Assembly: GCF_000526155.1 (NCBI RefSeq)
Contig: NZ_JAFN01000001.1
Location: forward strand, 1,182,501 to 1,246,500
Direction: 5' to 3'
Length of the DNA: 64,000 bases
From: Deferrisoma camini S3R1
Lineage (GTDB): Bacteria; Desulfobacterota; Deferrisomatia; Deferrisomatales; Deferrisomataceae
The position numbers were made by a program, and so were the translations under genes. Shown in pieces: positions 26,859 to 35,417 of the stretch (its first letter is position 1; each line of letters opens with the position of its first letter). A model generated the notes under the pieces. It made no database searches. It saw only the letters and a list, made by a program, of their open reading frames with translations, and was not told where the DNA came from.

Positions 26859-27961
26859 CCCGGCGATTAAATAGGCGCACTAGGCGGCTGCGTATCGAAT
26901 CTTCGGGTGACGGAAGTACGAGCGCACGCGGTCGGGCAACTTCTGGAGCTTGCGCAAGTGGGAGATCGCCTTCGCCCGGAGTTGCTCTCCCGTGCGTGCC
27001 GGCGGTCCCGAGTGCACACCGGCCTTGAGGTCGCAGTTCAGATACTCGTCCGGATTCAGCTCTGGCGAGTACGAAGGCAGGTAGAACACCTCGATCTCCT
27101 CCCGGTGCTTCTCCAACCAGGCCTTCACCGGCTTACTGTGGTGCACTCGGAGATTGTCCAAGATGAGAAACACCTTCCGGTCCGCGTCCTTGATCAGTCT
27201 CCGGAGGAACCGGATCAACGTCCGACTGTTCATCGCGCCCCGGTAGGTCATGAACCGAACCTTGCCCTGGTTGGTGATGCTGGAGATCAGGCTGATGGAT
27301 TCACGTTTGGCGTTGAGCCGAACCACCGGCGTTTTTCCCCGAGGCGCGTAGGAGCGTCCATGTTGGCTGTCCGAACGAAGTCCCGTTTCGTCGCCCCAAT
27401 GAATCTCTGCGTTTTCTCGCTTCGCACGGGCGACAATGGCGGGGTAGTCCTCATCCAGCCACTTCTGGACCGCCTGAGGGTTTTGCTCATAGGCCCGCCG
27501 CAACGGCTTTTGCGGCGTGAATCCCCAGCGCTTCAGGTAGTCCCCGATCGTGCGCACCGGCATCTCGATACCCCATCGGCGCCGGATCAGCTCCTGGATG
27601 TTTCGACGCGTCCACAGGGCAAAGGGCATCTTGAGCTGCTCGGGGGTTTTGTCGGTGATGAGCCGCCGGAGTTCCTGTTCCAGTTCGCGGCTCAACGTTC
27701 GTTTTTGCCCGGGCTTCCGCCCCCGTTTCTTGAGGCGGATTCCTTGGGTACCGTCGCGTTCATAGATCTTCCACCACTTGCGCACCGTGGAAGGATGAAC
27801 GCCGACGATCTCGGCAATCTCTGCGAAGGTCCGACCGGCCTTTCGCAAGCGGATCGCCTGGCGGCGTAAGGTCTGCTGGGCCTCTCGGCTGATGCTGCGA
27901 GCATCGACTTTGTCCATGACAACAGTGTACCATAATCGCGCCTATTTAGCCACCTGGTTAA
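26855..27961 (-). mobile_element. IS630-family insertion sequence, 1107 bp
   Basis: The element begins TTAACCCGGCGATTAAATAGG and ends, on the other strand, TTAACCAGGTGGCTAAATAGG, giving about 26 bp imperfect inverted repeats. It is flanked by TA at 26853-26854 and 27962-27963, the target duplication typical of IS630/Tc1 elements. One transposase gene fills it. Confidence 0.93.
26880..27917 (-). CDS. IS630-family transposase
   Basis: A 345-residue transposase, apparently complete. The N-terminal part is a helix-turn-helix (FAEIAEIVGVHPSTVRKWW, about 31-49) with a linker rich in Lys/Arg. The DDE catalytic triad is visible as HWGDETG (D176), LILDNLRVHH (D254) and SPELNPDEYLN (E291). Base composition is lower in GC than the neighbours. 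No frameshift. Confidence 0.95.
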   Translation of the reverse strand: MDKVDARSISREAQQTLRRQAIRLRKAGRTFAEIAEIVGVHPSTVRKWWKIYERDGTQGIRLKKRGRKPGQKRTLSRELEQELRRLITDKTPEQLKMPFALWTRRNIQELIRRRWGIEMPVRTIGDYLKRWGFTPQKPLRRAYEQNPQAVQKWLDEDYPAIVARAKRENAEIHWGDETGLRSDSQHGRSYAPRGKTPVVRLNAKRESISLISSITNQGKVRFMTYRGAMNSRTLIRFLRRLIKDADRKVFLILDNLRVHHSKPVKAWLEKHREEIEVFYLPSYSPELNPDEYLNCDLKAGVHSGPPARTGEQLRAKAISHLRKLQKLPDRVRSYFRHPKIRYAAA

Positions 27962-28017
27962 TAAAGACCTGCAAACGTATTGCCAGGGTACGGGGTAGGG
28001 GTCCGGTTCCGGCCAGC

Positions 28018-28062
28018 TAGAAACTAGAAACTAGAGACTAGAGACTTAGAGACTAGAGAAAT
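28018..28062 (+). repeat. Tandem CTAGARA 7-mer repeat
   Basis: About six head-to-tail units of CTAGAAA/CTAGAGA. It resembles the variable tail of the R1 elements and lies next to a reversed R1/R2 remnant. Confidence 0.7.
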
Positions 28063-28090
28063 TCCGGGTAGCTCGGCCCGTTGGGCGGGC

Positions 28091-28174
28091 GCTCCACCAG
28101 ACCCCATGCCCCCGGCTCCGATGTCGGGGCGGGCTTTCGACCAAAGTCCGTCGACCGGCGACCGTTGACCGAAG
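28091..28174 (-). repeat. R1 plus truncated R2 remnant, reversed
   Basis: On the minus strand: ACTTCGGTCAACGGTCGCCGG just after the stop of the next gene (28136-28174), then GGGGGCATGGGGTCTGGTGG (28094-28113), the 5' arm of R2. The matching 3' arm is absent. Together with the 7-mer array this fills the gap 27962-28174. Confidence 0.6.
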
Positions 28175-29593
28175 TCAGCGCTTGAACAACCCCTTGAAGA
28201 ACCCCTTCACCTCTTCCTTCACCGACTCCCGCACGGACCGTTTGGCCTCGTTGCGGGTGTCGTCCACCACGTCGCCGGTGACCTCCTTGGCGTCCTTCAC
28301 GATCACGTTCTCGTCTTCACCGGCGGCCGGGGCCCGGTCCGCCGGGGGCTCGCGGTAGGCGTCTTCCGCGGGCCCCGGTCCGGCGGAGGCGGCGTCGCCT
28401 GCCAGGCCTTCAGGGGGGGTGCCCCCCTCCCAGTACCCCAGCACGATCCGGGTCCTCGCACCCGGCAGGTCCAGCAACATGAGATCCATCCCCTGCCCCC
28501 CGGTCTTCTGGATCGACACGTAGGGCGGCACCATGGGCCCGGCCCCCTTCGGCCGGTACAGGACCGAGCCGTCGGGCTGCTGCTCGCGCTGCCAGTCCTC
28601 CGGAAGGCGCCGACGGTACCAGGCGTCCACCCCCTGGAACGGCTCGGTGGTCACCAGGTAGGCCTCCCGGATCGGCTTGCCCATGCCGGAGGTCCCAGTG
28701 GAGGACATGGTGAAGTACGCGCCCGGCATGGCCGGCAGCCCCACCTCGTCCCGGAGCGGGACCTCACGGAGCCGGTCGGCCTCGGTCATGCCCTTCATCT
28801 CCAGGATCTGCCGGCCGCTGGAGTTCAGCGGCGCGGGCGGCGCGATCAGGTCGTCCACCTCCGGTGGGGGCCCCGTGTACGCCGGTTCGGCCTCCCCTTC
28901 CCCGCCGCCCATCACCCGGGCGAGGGGCACCTGGCGGTACCCGGGGGGCGGCTCGAACGAGCTGTCGGGCACCTCGCGCACCTCGATGGCCGTGACCGGG
29001 GCGCCGTCGTCGCTGGGGCGGCCGTCCGCGTACGACACCTGGCGCACGGGCACCCCTTTCCGGTACACCTCCCGGTAGGCGAGGATCGCTTCCTCACGAC
29101 CGGTCACGCACGACATGAAGTCCGCCGCGATCTTCCCCAGATCGAGCGTCTCCTGCTCGATCGCCCGGCCCGTGGCCACCCACAGGTCGGTCTCGGCCTC
29201 GCCGTTCCTCAGGATCCGGTACCCGCTCACGGCGAACCCCGAGACCGGCTCGCCCCTGCCCAGGGGCTGGACCTCGTAGCGGGCGGGTTCCTCCGGCGCG
29301 GCCGCTTCGCCCTGCGCCAGGCCCGCAAGCGCCTGGCGCAGCTTCTCGAACATCTCGCAGTACTCCGTCAGGGGCCCCTGGGCGTACAGCTTCGCCCCGG
29401 GGTTGATCACGAGATAGGTGCGCTCCCGGCCGTTGAGGACCGTTTTCACCTCGTCGGCCGGCATGGCGATGCGCTCCCGGGAGATGAGCGTCTCGCCCTC
29501 GCGGCTTTGGAGCACCAGCCCAGCGTGGGCCGTTCCCGCCAGGCTCCCCGCCACGAGCACCAGGACCACCGCGGCCGTTCGTTTCGCGTTCAT
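28175..29593 (-). CDS. Secreted protein with DUF4412-like region, unknown function
   Basis: The protein has 472 residues. A Sec signal peptide (MNAKRTAAVVLVLVAGSLAGTAHAG begins at residue 1) is followed by a beta-rich domain LVLQSREGETLISRERIAMP and RTYLVINPGAKLYAQGPL that resembles the DUF4412 type. A Pro-rich central linker, a second domain (YFTMSSTGTSGMGKPIREAY, then a WYRRRLPEDW block like PA2794-type repeats), and a charged tail (KRSVRESVKEEVKGFFKGLF) follow. Function not known. It and the next gene upstream (29690) are both exported and probably one operon. Confidence 0.6.
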   Translation of the reverse strand: MNAKRTAAVVLVLVAGSLAGTAHAGLVLQSREGETLISRERIAMPADEVKTVLNGRERTYLVINPGAKLYAQGPLTEYCEMFEKLRQALAGLAQGEAAAPEEPARYEVQPLGRGEPVSGFAVSGYRILRNGEAETDLWVATGRAIEQETLDLGKIAADFMSCVTGREEAILAYREVYRKGVPVRQVSYADGRPSDDGAPVTAIEVREVPDSSFEPPPGYRQVPLARVMGGGEGEAEPAYTGPPPEVDDLIAPPAPLNSSGRQILEMKGMTEADRLREVPLRDEVGLPAMPGAYFTMSSTGTSGMGKPIREAYLVTTEPFQGVDAWYRRRLPEDWQREQQPDGSVLYRPKGAGPMVPPYVSIQKTGGQGMDLMLLDLPGARTRIVLGYWEGGTPPEGLAGDAASAGPGPAEDAYREPPADRAPAAGEDENVIVKDAKEVTGDVVDDTRNEAKRSVRESVKEEVKGFFKGLFKR

Positions 29594-29689
29594 CGTTCGC
29601 TCTCCTCTCGCTCTTCGCACCTCGTGTTTCAGGGGTCTGGGGGGGGCCGGGAGCCGATCGTGATCTCGGCCCCGGAACCCCACACGGGG

Positions 29690-30514
29690 TCAGTCCAGCA
29701 GCGAACGGATCCCCCCAAGATCCAAAAGGTCCCTCGCATACCGGTCCACCACCGCCTCTTCGCCGGCAAGCTCCAAGGAGATGGTCATCACCTTCAAGTG
29801 GTTGGCGGGAACGTAGTCCCCGCGAAACGCCTGGACCTTCCAGTTGGATTGGCGCGAGCTCACGTCCCACCGGCCCAGGTAGTAGGTGCGGTAGGCCTGC
29901 CCCTCTTTCCCCCCGGCCACGCGAAACGCCTTGAGCACGCCTGGAACCGCGACCTCGTATTTCTTTCCGATGGTCTGGCCTTGGCCGTTGACCACCACAT
30001 TCACGCTGAAACGGGACGGGCTCTCGGTGGGCCGCGACGGCGCAGCGCCCGCGGCCTGGCCCATCGGGCCCTCCAGCACCTGGGATCGCACCAACGCGCC
30101 GAGCTGCTGCTGAAGCTCCTCCACCCGCGCCGTGTCCCCTCGCATCGCCGCGGCGATCATCTCCTGTTGGAGCTCCTCCGCATTCTTCCTCGCGGCCGCC
30201 TGTTTCCTCTCGGTCTCCGTGATCTTCGAGAACCAGAACAGGAGATGGATCCTCAGGGGCCCCTTCCAGGCGCGGTAGAAGATCCGGACGGGCTCCCCCT
30301 CCAGCACCGGGTAGCCCGACACGACGACCTCCGCCTCCCGTTTCCAACCGGCCGGCACCGGCAGGGAGGCCTCCACCCGTTTGACCACCATCTCCAGGAA
30401 CCGAAGCTCTCCTGCGGTGGCAGGCACGTCTTCCCCATCGGTACCCAACGGGTCGGCGACGGCCGACCCCCACGCGAACACCGACAGAACAACCGCCGCC
30501 ATCACGGTCCACAT
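29690..30514 (-). CDS. Secreted hypothetical protein, 274 residues
   Basis: A signal peptide MWTVMAAVVLSVFAWGSAVA at ATG 30514 decides the start; the longer upstream frame has no signal and is basic. The mature part has a charged helical stretch (KITETERKQAAARKNAEELQ) likely coiled coil, and a C-terminal beta-rich part (TYYLGRWDVSSRQSNWKVQA). No family recognised. Lies 96 bp upstream of the DUF4412-like gene on the same strand. Confidence 0.6.
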   Translation of the reverse strand: MWTVMAAVVLSVFAWGSAVADPLGTDGEDVPATAGELRFLEMVVKRVEASLPVPAGWKREAEVVVSGYPVLEGEPVRIFYRAWKGPLRIHLLFWFSKITETERKQAAARKNAEELQQEMIAAAMRGDTARVEELQQQLGALVRSQVLEGPMGQAAGAAPSRPTESPSRFSVNVVVNGQGQTIGKKYEVAVPGVLKAFRVAGGKEGQAYRTYYLGRWDVSSRQSNWKVQAFRGDYVPANHLKVMTISLELAGEEAVVDRYARDLLDLGGIRSLLD

Positions 30515-31699
30515 TCGGCGCTTGCCCTGCGGGCGTTGGGCCCACCCGTTCCGCCCCGGCGAGCCGGGTACGCGTTCTTCCCCGCATCTGCCGACGGAAG
30601 GAACCCGCCGCCTCCCGGACACGGGGCGGCCTCCCCGATCACGCGTTCCCACGAAGAGCGCCCCCGTGCAGCAAGGTTCCATGTGGCCTCCTGCTGCTCC
30701 TTCCAGCATTACTCATCCCGACAGAACCATTGTCAGAACCCCGGCGTTGACAAGGGAACCAGCGGGTTGGGGGCTGGTGGAGGGCCGGATGCGGCCCCCC
30801 GTTTTCCGGAACCGGCCTGATTGCGCGTCTCTCAACGCGGCCCGCCGGCCGTCGAGCGGGGTGTGCCGCCCCCCATGCGGGGCCAGGAGGGATTCGAGGC
30901 AGGCGTTCGGACCGATCCTTGATCGGAGCGGTAGTGTTTTCGTCTGTGTGTACCGTCAGGACGCGCCCGTGTCAACCCGCGTTTCAAAAACTCGGATTTC
31001 CATGATCCCTCCCAGCGGATCCACCCGCACGTTGACCACAAAGGGCGCGTTTCCGTACTTTGCTCCTTCGTTTGGCGAGCGTCTGGTGGCGCACGAGGAG
31101 AGGGCCATAGGGCGGCCCGCGGCCGCCGGACAGGAGACGGCGGGGGTCGGCGGTGATGCTTCCAGCGGGTGGCGGAGCCGGCGGTCCGATCGCCTCGTGT
31201 TCGGCTGGGCGCCCGGCAGGCCGGGATCACGTGCCGTTGGGAGCTTCTCCCCCCTCCCCGGGTGGGGATCTTCCGCCAGGCCCCGGGCGCGGCTCCGCAG
31301 CTCGCCGCGCCCGCCTGAGCCGAGATCCAACCCCGCCCTACGGGAATGCTGTGGAGTGGTTTCGCATCAGCCTGCCCACAGCCGTAAGGATCCGAAAGTT
31401 TCCGGCTTGACAATGGATAAGCTGGGAAAAAACTTCCTTACAATGGGAATGGTTTTCCCCAGTAGACCGTTCCGCACTCCTGCGAGTTCGAGCCCCCCAA
31501 AAAAGCGGGTAAACCCGACCCAGCTTCTCGGCATCTTTCTTGCTTGGCAACTCGGCACCGCCACCGGCGTCCTTCCGGAGCCGCCTGGGCGGCGGTCCGT
31601 TGCCGAGTTGGCCCAGCGGTCCCGGGCCCCCGTGGCACCGGGGAGCCGAGGCGACCGAACCGGATTCGCTCTCGGGGCAGGGCGAAGGGAGAAGACGCG
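30515..31699. other. 1.2 kb noncoding stretch with repeat-like and hairpin sequence
   Basis: No convincing gene on either strand; frames here show erratic Arg/Pro/Gly-rich translations. About 30763-30800 resembles the start of an R2 arm (GGGGGCTGGTGGAGGGCCGG), and 31265-31310 resembles the R2 interior (CCGGGCGCGGCTCCGCAGCTCG), both diverged. A strong inverted repeat sits at 31548-31610 (separate entry). Confidence 0.5.
31548..31610 (+). promoter_or_regulatory. Strong 63 bp hairpin before the lipoprotein gene
   Basis: CAACTCGGCA (31548-31557) pairs perfectly with TGCCGAGTTG (31601-31610) and, inside, CCGCC (31558-31562) with GGCGG (31591-31595). There is no T-tract, so it is unlikely to be a terminator. 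It lies 90 bp before ATG 31700. Confidence 0.5.
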
Positions 31700-33229
31700 A
31701 TGGAGATCAGGTGGTGGACGTTTAGTGGAGTGGTGGGCCTCGCCCTGTTGGCCGTGACCGCGGTGAACTGCGGAACCGGGGGCGGCTCCGGAGCCGGCAC
31801 CCCCACGGATCAGCAGACCGGAGACACCGTAGGAGCCACCGACGGATCGAGTTCCGGCGGCATTGACGGGACGTCCGGATCCGGCTCAGACGGCTCGGCC
31901 GACGCCGGTGGTGGGGGGCAGCAGGGAACGGGGAGCTCCGGCGGTGGGGCGACCCAGCCCCCGGAAACCGGCTCCGGTGGGTCCGCAGCGGTGAGCGACT
32001 ACTCTGCCGAGGCCAAGCGGATCGCCCAGGGCCTGTGGGATCCCTCTGCCGATGCGGACGCCGTGGAGAGCCTTCTTTTGGACGCGTTCCGGGCCCTGGG
32101 GCTGGGCGTGTACGACGCCGACGACAACCCGGTGCTGGAGGGTTCGGGAAGCCCGGCGGACGGAGGGGTCTACCTGCGTGATTACGAGGTGAAGCTCCTG
32201 GCGCGCGCATTCGTGCGGTTTCGGGACAACTGGGACACCCTGCGCATCCCCTTGGACGGGATCCTCGCCTGGGGGGGAGACGAGGTGGGGGTCACCCTTT
32301 ACGACGACAGCTGCAGCCCGGTGGACCTTACGTTGGCCAACGTGCGGGACATCCTCCAGACCCAGTACGCAACCTGGCAGCTGGCGGGGATGCCCGATCG
32401 GGATTTCTTCCTGGGCGACCTGGTGACCGAGCTGGAGCGACGGAACCCGAACAAAACCGTCCTTTCAAACGAGCTGCCCGCCTTCGACGACCTGGACCCC
32501 CTCCAGGCGTTCCTGATCGCTTTGGACTGGCTCACCGAGCCCTTGGAGAGCGATTTCACCTACGCAATCTCCCCGTGCGACCTGCCGGGTGCTCCAAGCC
32601 TCCCCGGGCAGGCGGACCGGCGCGCCCCGGGCGTGGTGTCGGCCCTATCGGGCGCGTGGGGGTGGGTGCGGGCGGGCGGGCGGGTCGTGTCCAAGGTGAC
32701 GAACCCGATCAACTTACTGAGAGCCGAGATGATCGTGTACGGCACCAAGATCCGGATCAACGGCCCGACGGAAGCCATGCACTACCGCCATACGGACTCG
32801 GCCACCGAGGGGCGTTACGAGATCACGGCCACGGTGGAGTTCATCGACGATTACGGAGCCACCCTGTCCGGCACGGCGGTTCCGGAGAAGGGTCCGATCG
32901 AGGGTGCGTACGTTCGGTTCGACACCTCGGACCTGGAGACCCACGGCACCGTGATCGGCGGCCTGCTGGGCGCGTGGTCCCCGCCCCTCGGGCTGTCCCT
33001 CGCGTGGGACGCATCGACCGATCAGAACGGGCAGGCCTCGTTCGTGTTCCAAACCCGCCTGGAAGACCCCATCGGGAACTTTGTGGCGGTCGGCCCCACC
33101 CACGTCTGGGCCTACGCGAACCCGCTGAGCCCCACGTACTGGCACGGCCAGATCGCCATGCTCCTGTTCCCGATCCAGGAGATCGCGTTCTTCAATGTGT
33201 CGTGGCACGACCTGGTCCACGGCATCTGA
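31700..33229 (+). CDS. Probable lipoprotein with low-complexity Ser/Gly/Thr linker
   Basis: The protein has 509 residues. The N-terminal helix ends in a lipobox-like AVNC (Cys about 24). Residues about 25-110 are Gly/Ser/Asp-rich and probably disordered. The rest is a globular domain of unknown family; a region near EMIVYGTKIRINGPTEAMHYRH and later VRFDTSDLETHGTVIGG looks beta-rich, perhaps carboxypeptidase-regulatory or Ig-like. Likely outer-membrane anchored. It starts 90 bp after a strong hairpin and ends 12 bp before the O-antigen-ligase-like gene. Confidence 0.6.
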   Translation: MEIRWWTFSGVVGLALLAVTAVNCGTGGGSGAGTPTDQQTGDTVGATDGSSSGGIDGTSGSGSDGSADAGGGGQQGTGSSGGGATQPPETGSGGSAAVSDYSAEAKRIAQGLWDPSADADAVESLLLDAFRALGLGVYDADDNPVLEGSGSPADGGVYLRDYEVKLLARAFVRFRDNWDTLRIPLDGILAWGGDEVGVTLYDDSCSPVDLTLANVRDILQTQYATWQLAGMPDRDFFLGDLVTELERRNPNKTVLSNELPAFDDLDPLQAFLIALDWLTEPLESDFTYAISPCDLPGAPSLPGQADRRAPGVVSALSGAWGWVRAGGRVVSKVTNPINLLRAEMIVYGTKIRINGPTEAMHYRHTDSATEGRYEITATVEFIDDYGATLSGTAVPEKGPIEGAYVRFDTSDLETHGTVIGGLLGAWSPPLGLSLAWDASTDQNGQASFVFQTRLEDPIGNFVAVGPTHVWAYANPLSPTYWHGQIAMLLFPIQEIAFFNVSWHDLVHGI

Positions 33230-33241
33230 TCCCCTGACGGG

Positions 33242-35020
33242 ATGAACGAAGGCGTTGGCGCGCAGGCCCGTGGCAGGGCCTGGACGGGAAACCTCCGGGC
33301 CGGCGTCGCCGCCCTGCCTCTGGCGGGGGCGTGCGTGGGGCTGGCCCCCACGGCACCCTACGACCCGTCGAGGTGGGGTCTGGCCGCCCTGGCGACCGCC
33401 GGATTTCTGGTGCTGCGTTCCTCCCCGGCCTCCGGCGGCGCGCCTCGGCGCCTGGCCCCCTTTGCCGCGCTCACGGCCCTGCTGGTCGCCGTTCCCGCGG
33501 GGTTCACCCCGTATGCCGTCGCCCACGCCTCCGGTGCGCTGCGCTGGTCGGTGGGGCTCGCCCTGGCCTGGGCGGTTCACCGCAAGGCTTCCTTGGCGAG
33601 GAGGGGGATTCCCTGGATCCTGGGTCTCGGGGTGGCCGAGGCCCTTCTCATCCTCCTCCAGGTTGCCGGACTTTCCTGGCCGTTTCCAGCCGGGCTGACC
33701 GCCCGGCTGGGAGGCCCCGGCACCTTTTCGAACCCCAACTGGGCCGCGGCCGTCCTGGCCCCCCTCATCCCCCTGGCCCTCTACCGCGCCCGCGCCGGGC
33801 ACGGGGGGAGACCGGGGTGGGAACCGGCGGCGGCGGTGGTGATGGCGGTGGGGCTCGTCGCCACCCGATCCCGGGGCGGCATGGCCGCAGCCGCCGTTGG
33901 ACTCGTCGGGTTGGCCGTGGCGTCGGCCTGGTCCAGGTTCTCGGCCCGTCAACGCCTGGCGGCTGCCGGGGCCGCGCTCGCGGTCGTCGGGGTGGCAGGG
34001 GCCCGGATCGGGGTCCGGCCGGGCGAGATCGCGGGGATGGAGGGCCGGCTCTTCCTTTGGAGAAGCGCCCTGGTCATGGCAAGGGAGAACCCGTGGGCCG
34101 GTGTGGGGCTCGGAGGCTTCGCGCCCGCATACCCGGGAGCCGCCGCCGCCGTATTGAAAGCCCACCCCGGGGCCCAACTCCCCCTCGGGGCGGTGGAGGT
34201 GGCCCACGGCTCGTTCCTCCAGATGGCGGCAGAGGCCGGGATTCCGGCGGCCCTGGGTTTTACCGGACTCACCGGACTCACCGCTTTGCGGGCCTTGGCT
34301 GCGGGGGCCGGATTTCCGGCAGCGGTGGGGGCGTCGCTCCTCGCCCTGTCAGCCCACGCGGTGATCGACGCTCCCCTCCAGACCGCCGGGGGGTTCGTGC
34401 TGTACTGGTATCTCGTCGGGCTGGCGACTGCCGGGGGGATCCGCCGGCCGCCGGATCGGGATCGGGGAAGGAATCCCGGTCGCAGCTGGAGCTGGGTCTT
34501 GGTCCTGGTGGCCGGGGTTGCGGCGGCCAACGGCGTGCGCCTCGTCACCGCAGCCCTTCTCTGGCAGGGCGCCCGAACGGCCCGGTCGGCGGGGGACCTG
34601 GCCCGAGGTCGCGTCCTGTCGGGCTGGGGCGCCGTGGCGGCCCCGGAGGTGGGCCCCTTGCGGTCTTTTCGCGCCCAGGTTCTGGCCGCCTCAGGAGAAC
34701 CGGTGCGAGCCCTGGAGGAACTGAAGGCCGCCCGCGCCCTTTCGTTCTCGTTCCAGGACATGTTCCTGTACGGCGGGCTTCTCCGCCAGACCCGAGGCCG
34801 TGGCCCTGCCCTCGAGTACTGGCGGGACATCGCCCGTTTGTTTCCCCAGCTCCTCCGCCCCCGCTTCGAGATGGGGCGGATCTACGAAGAAATGGGGATG
34901 CACAACGACGCGATCCGAGAGTACCGAGCCGTGGTCGCCTCGCCCCAGCCCACCGGGGCCGCCCAGGCCCTGCGTCGGGTCGCCCGCAAGAGGCTCCGGC
35001 GACTCGGCGCGGCTCGTTGA
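33242..35020 (+). CDS. O-antigen ligase/polymerase-like (Wzy_C) membrane protein with C-terminal repeats
   Basis: A 592-residue protein: about 10-12 membrane helices (residues 15-430) with family motifs FSNPNWAAAVLAP, GRLFLWRSALVMARENPWAG with VGLGGFAPAYP, and AHGSFLQMAAEAGIPAALG, the periplasmic loop typical of the O-antigen ligase family. A C-terminal soluble part (about 450-592) has TPR-like helices (ALEELKAARAL, GRIYEEMGMHNDAIREYRA). Probably joins or polymerises surface glycan, or glycosylates protein. Substrate not inferable. Confidence 0.8.
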   Translation: MNEGVGAQARGRAWTGNLRAGVAALPLAGACVGLAPTAPYDPSRWGLAALATAGFLVLRSSPASGGAPRRLAPFAALTALLVAVPAGFTPYAVAHASGALRWSVGLALAWAVHRKASLARRGIPWILGLGVAEALLILLQVAGLSWPFPAGLTARLGGPGTFSNPNWAAAVLAPLIPLALYRARAGHGGRPGWEPAAAVVMAVGLVATRSRGGMAAAAVGLVGLAVASAWSRFSARQRLAAAGAALAVVGVAGARIGVRPGEIAGMEGRLFLWRSALVMARENPWAGVGLGGFAPAYPGAAAAVLKAHPGAQLPLGAVEVAHGSFLQMAAEAGIPAALGFTGLTGLTALRALAAGAGFPAAVGASLLALSAHAVIDAPLQTAGGFVLYWYLVGLATAGGIRRPPDRDRGRNPGRSWSWVLVLVAGVAAANGVRLVTAALLWQGARTARSAGDLARGRVLSGWGAVAAPEVGPLRSFRAQVLAASGEPVRALEELKAARALSFSFQDMFLYGGLLRQTRGRGPALEYWRDIARLFPQLLRPRFEMGRIYEEMGMHNDAIREYRAVVASPQPTGAAQALRRVARKRLRRLGAAR

Positions 35021-35142
35021 GCCCCTGCCCCCCGGAATCGGGCCCACGGGCTGCCGTCGCAACTCAAGCGGCGAAGTGACGCAAACCCCGGGGTCCGACC
35101 ACACCCGCCCCGGTGCCCTCATGGCGTCTTCACGAAACAACA

Positions 35143-35171
35143 AAGGGGCTAGCCGCATCGGCTAACCCCTT
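35143..35171 (-). terminator. Former tRNA-Thr terminator hairpin at the island's left end
   Basis: AAGGGG-TAGCC and GGCTA-CCCCTT pair across a 5-base loop. On the minus strand it follows the tRNA 3' fragment, so it is the host terminator left outside the island. Confidence 0.65.
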
Positions 35172-35229
35172 GAAATCACTGGAGCCGGGAATCGGACTCG
35201 AACCGACGACCTGCTGATTACGAATCAGC
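35167..35229 (-). repeat. Left attachment repeat: 3' tRNA-Thr fragment
   Basis: 63 bp identical to 48047-48109. It covers the 3' CCA side to the anticodon stem of tRNA-Thr; the 5' half is missing, so it cannot give a tRNA. Confidence 0.93.
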
Positions 35230-35343
35230 CAAACCAACCGCTCCTCCCGTCTCCCTTTGTCTCCACATGCAATATAACTACATATTTTAGCTTGACTTTT
35301 CTCCTGGCGAAGGATAGGCTGCGTCTCAGCAAATCTCGGCAAG

Positions 35344-35385
35344 TGCCACTTCAGCACACCAAAAACTGCCACTGTAGCTGCCACT
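35344..35385 (+). promoter_or_regulatory. Candidate integrase arm-type sites, left
   Basis: TGCCACT occurs at 35344-35350, 35367-35373 and 35379-35385, the last two 12 bp apart and preceded by AAAAAC. A matching pair with the same 12 bp spacing and A-run is at 47983-48001, near the other end. Confidence 0.5.
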
Positions 35386-35417
35386 GCGCCTACCATAAAG
35401 CGAGAGGAGGCGGCCGG

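Noticed and set aside
30832-31413. 193-codon frame on the minus strand
   Set aside because: Arg/Pro/Gly/Ser-rich without domain, ribosome site or codon bias of the neighbours, and it crosses repeat-like DNA.
35167-35229. A second tRNA-Thr gene
   Set aside because: Only the 3' half is present; past the anticodon the sequence departs from a tRNA. It is the attachment repeat.
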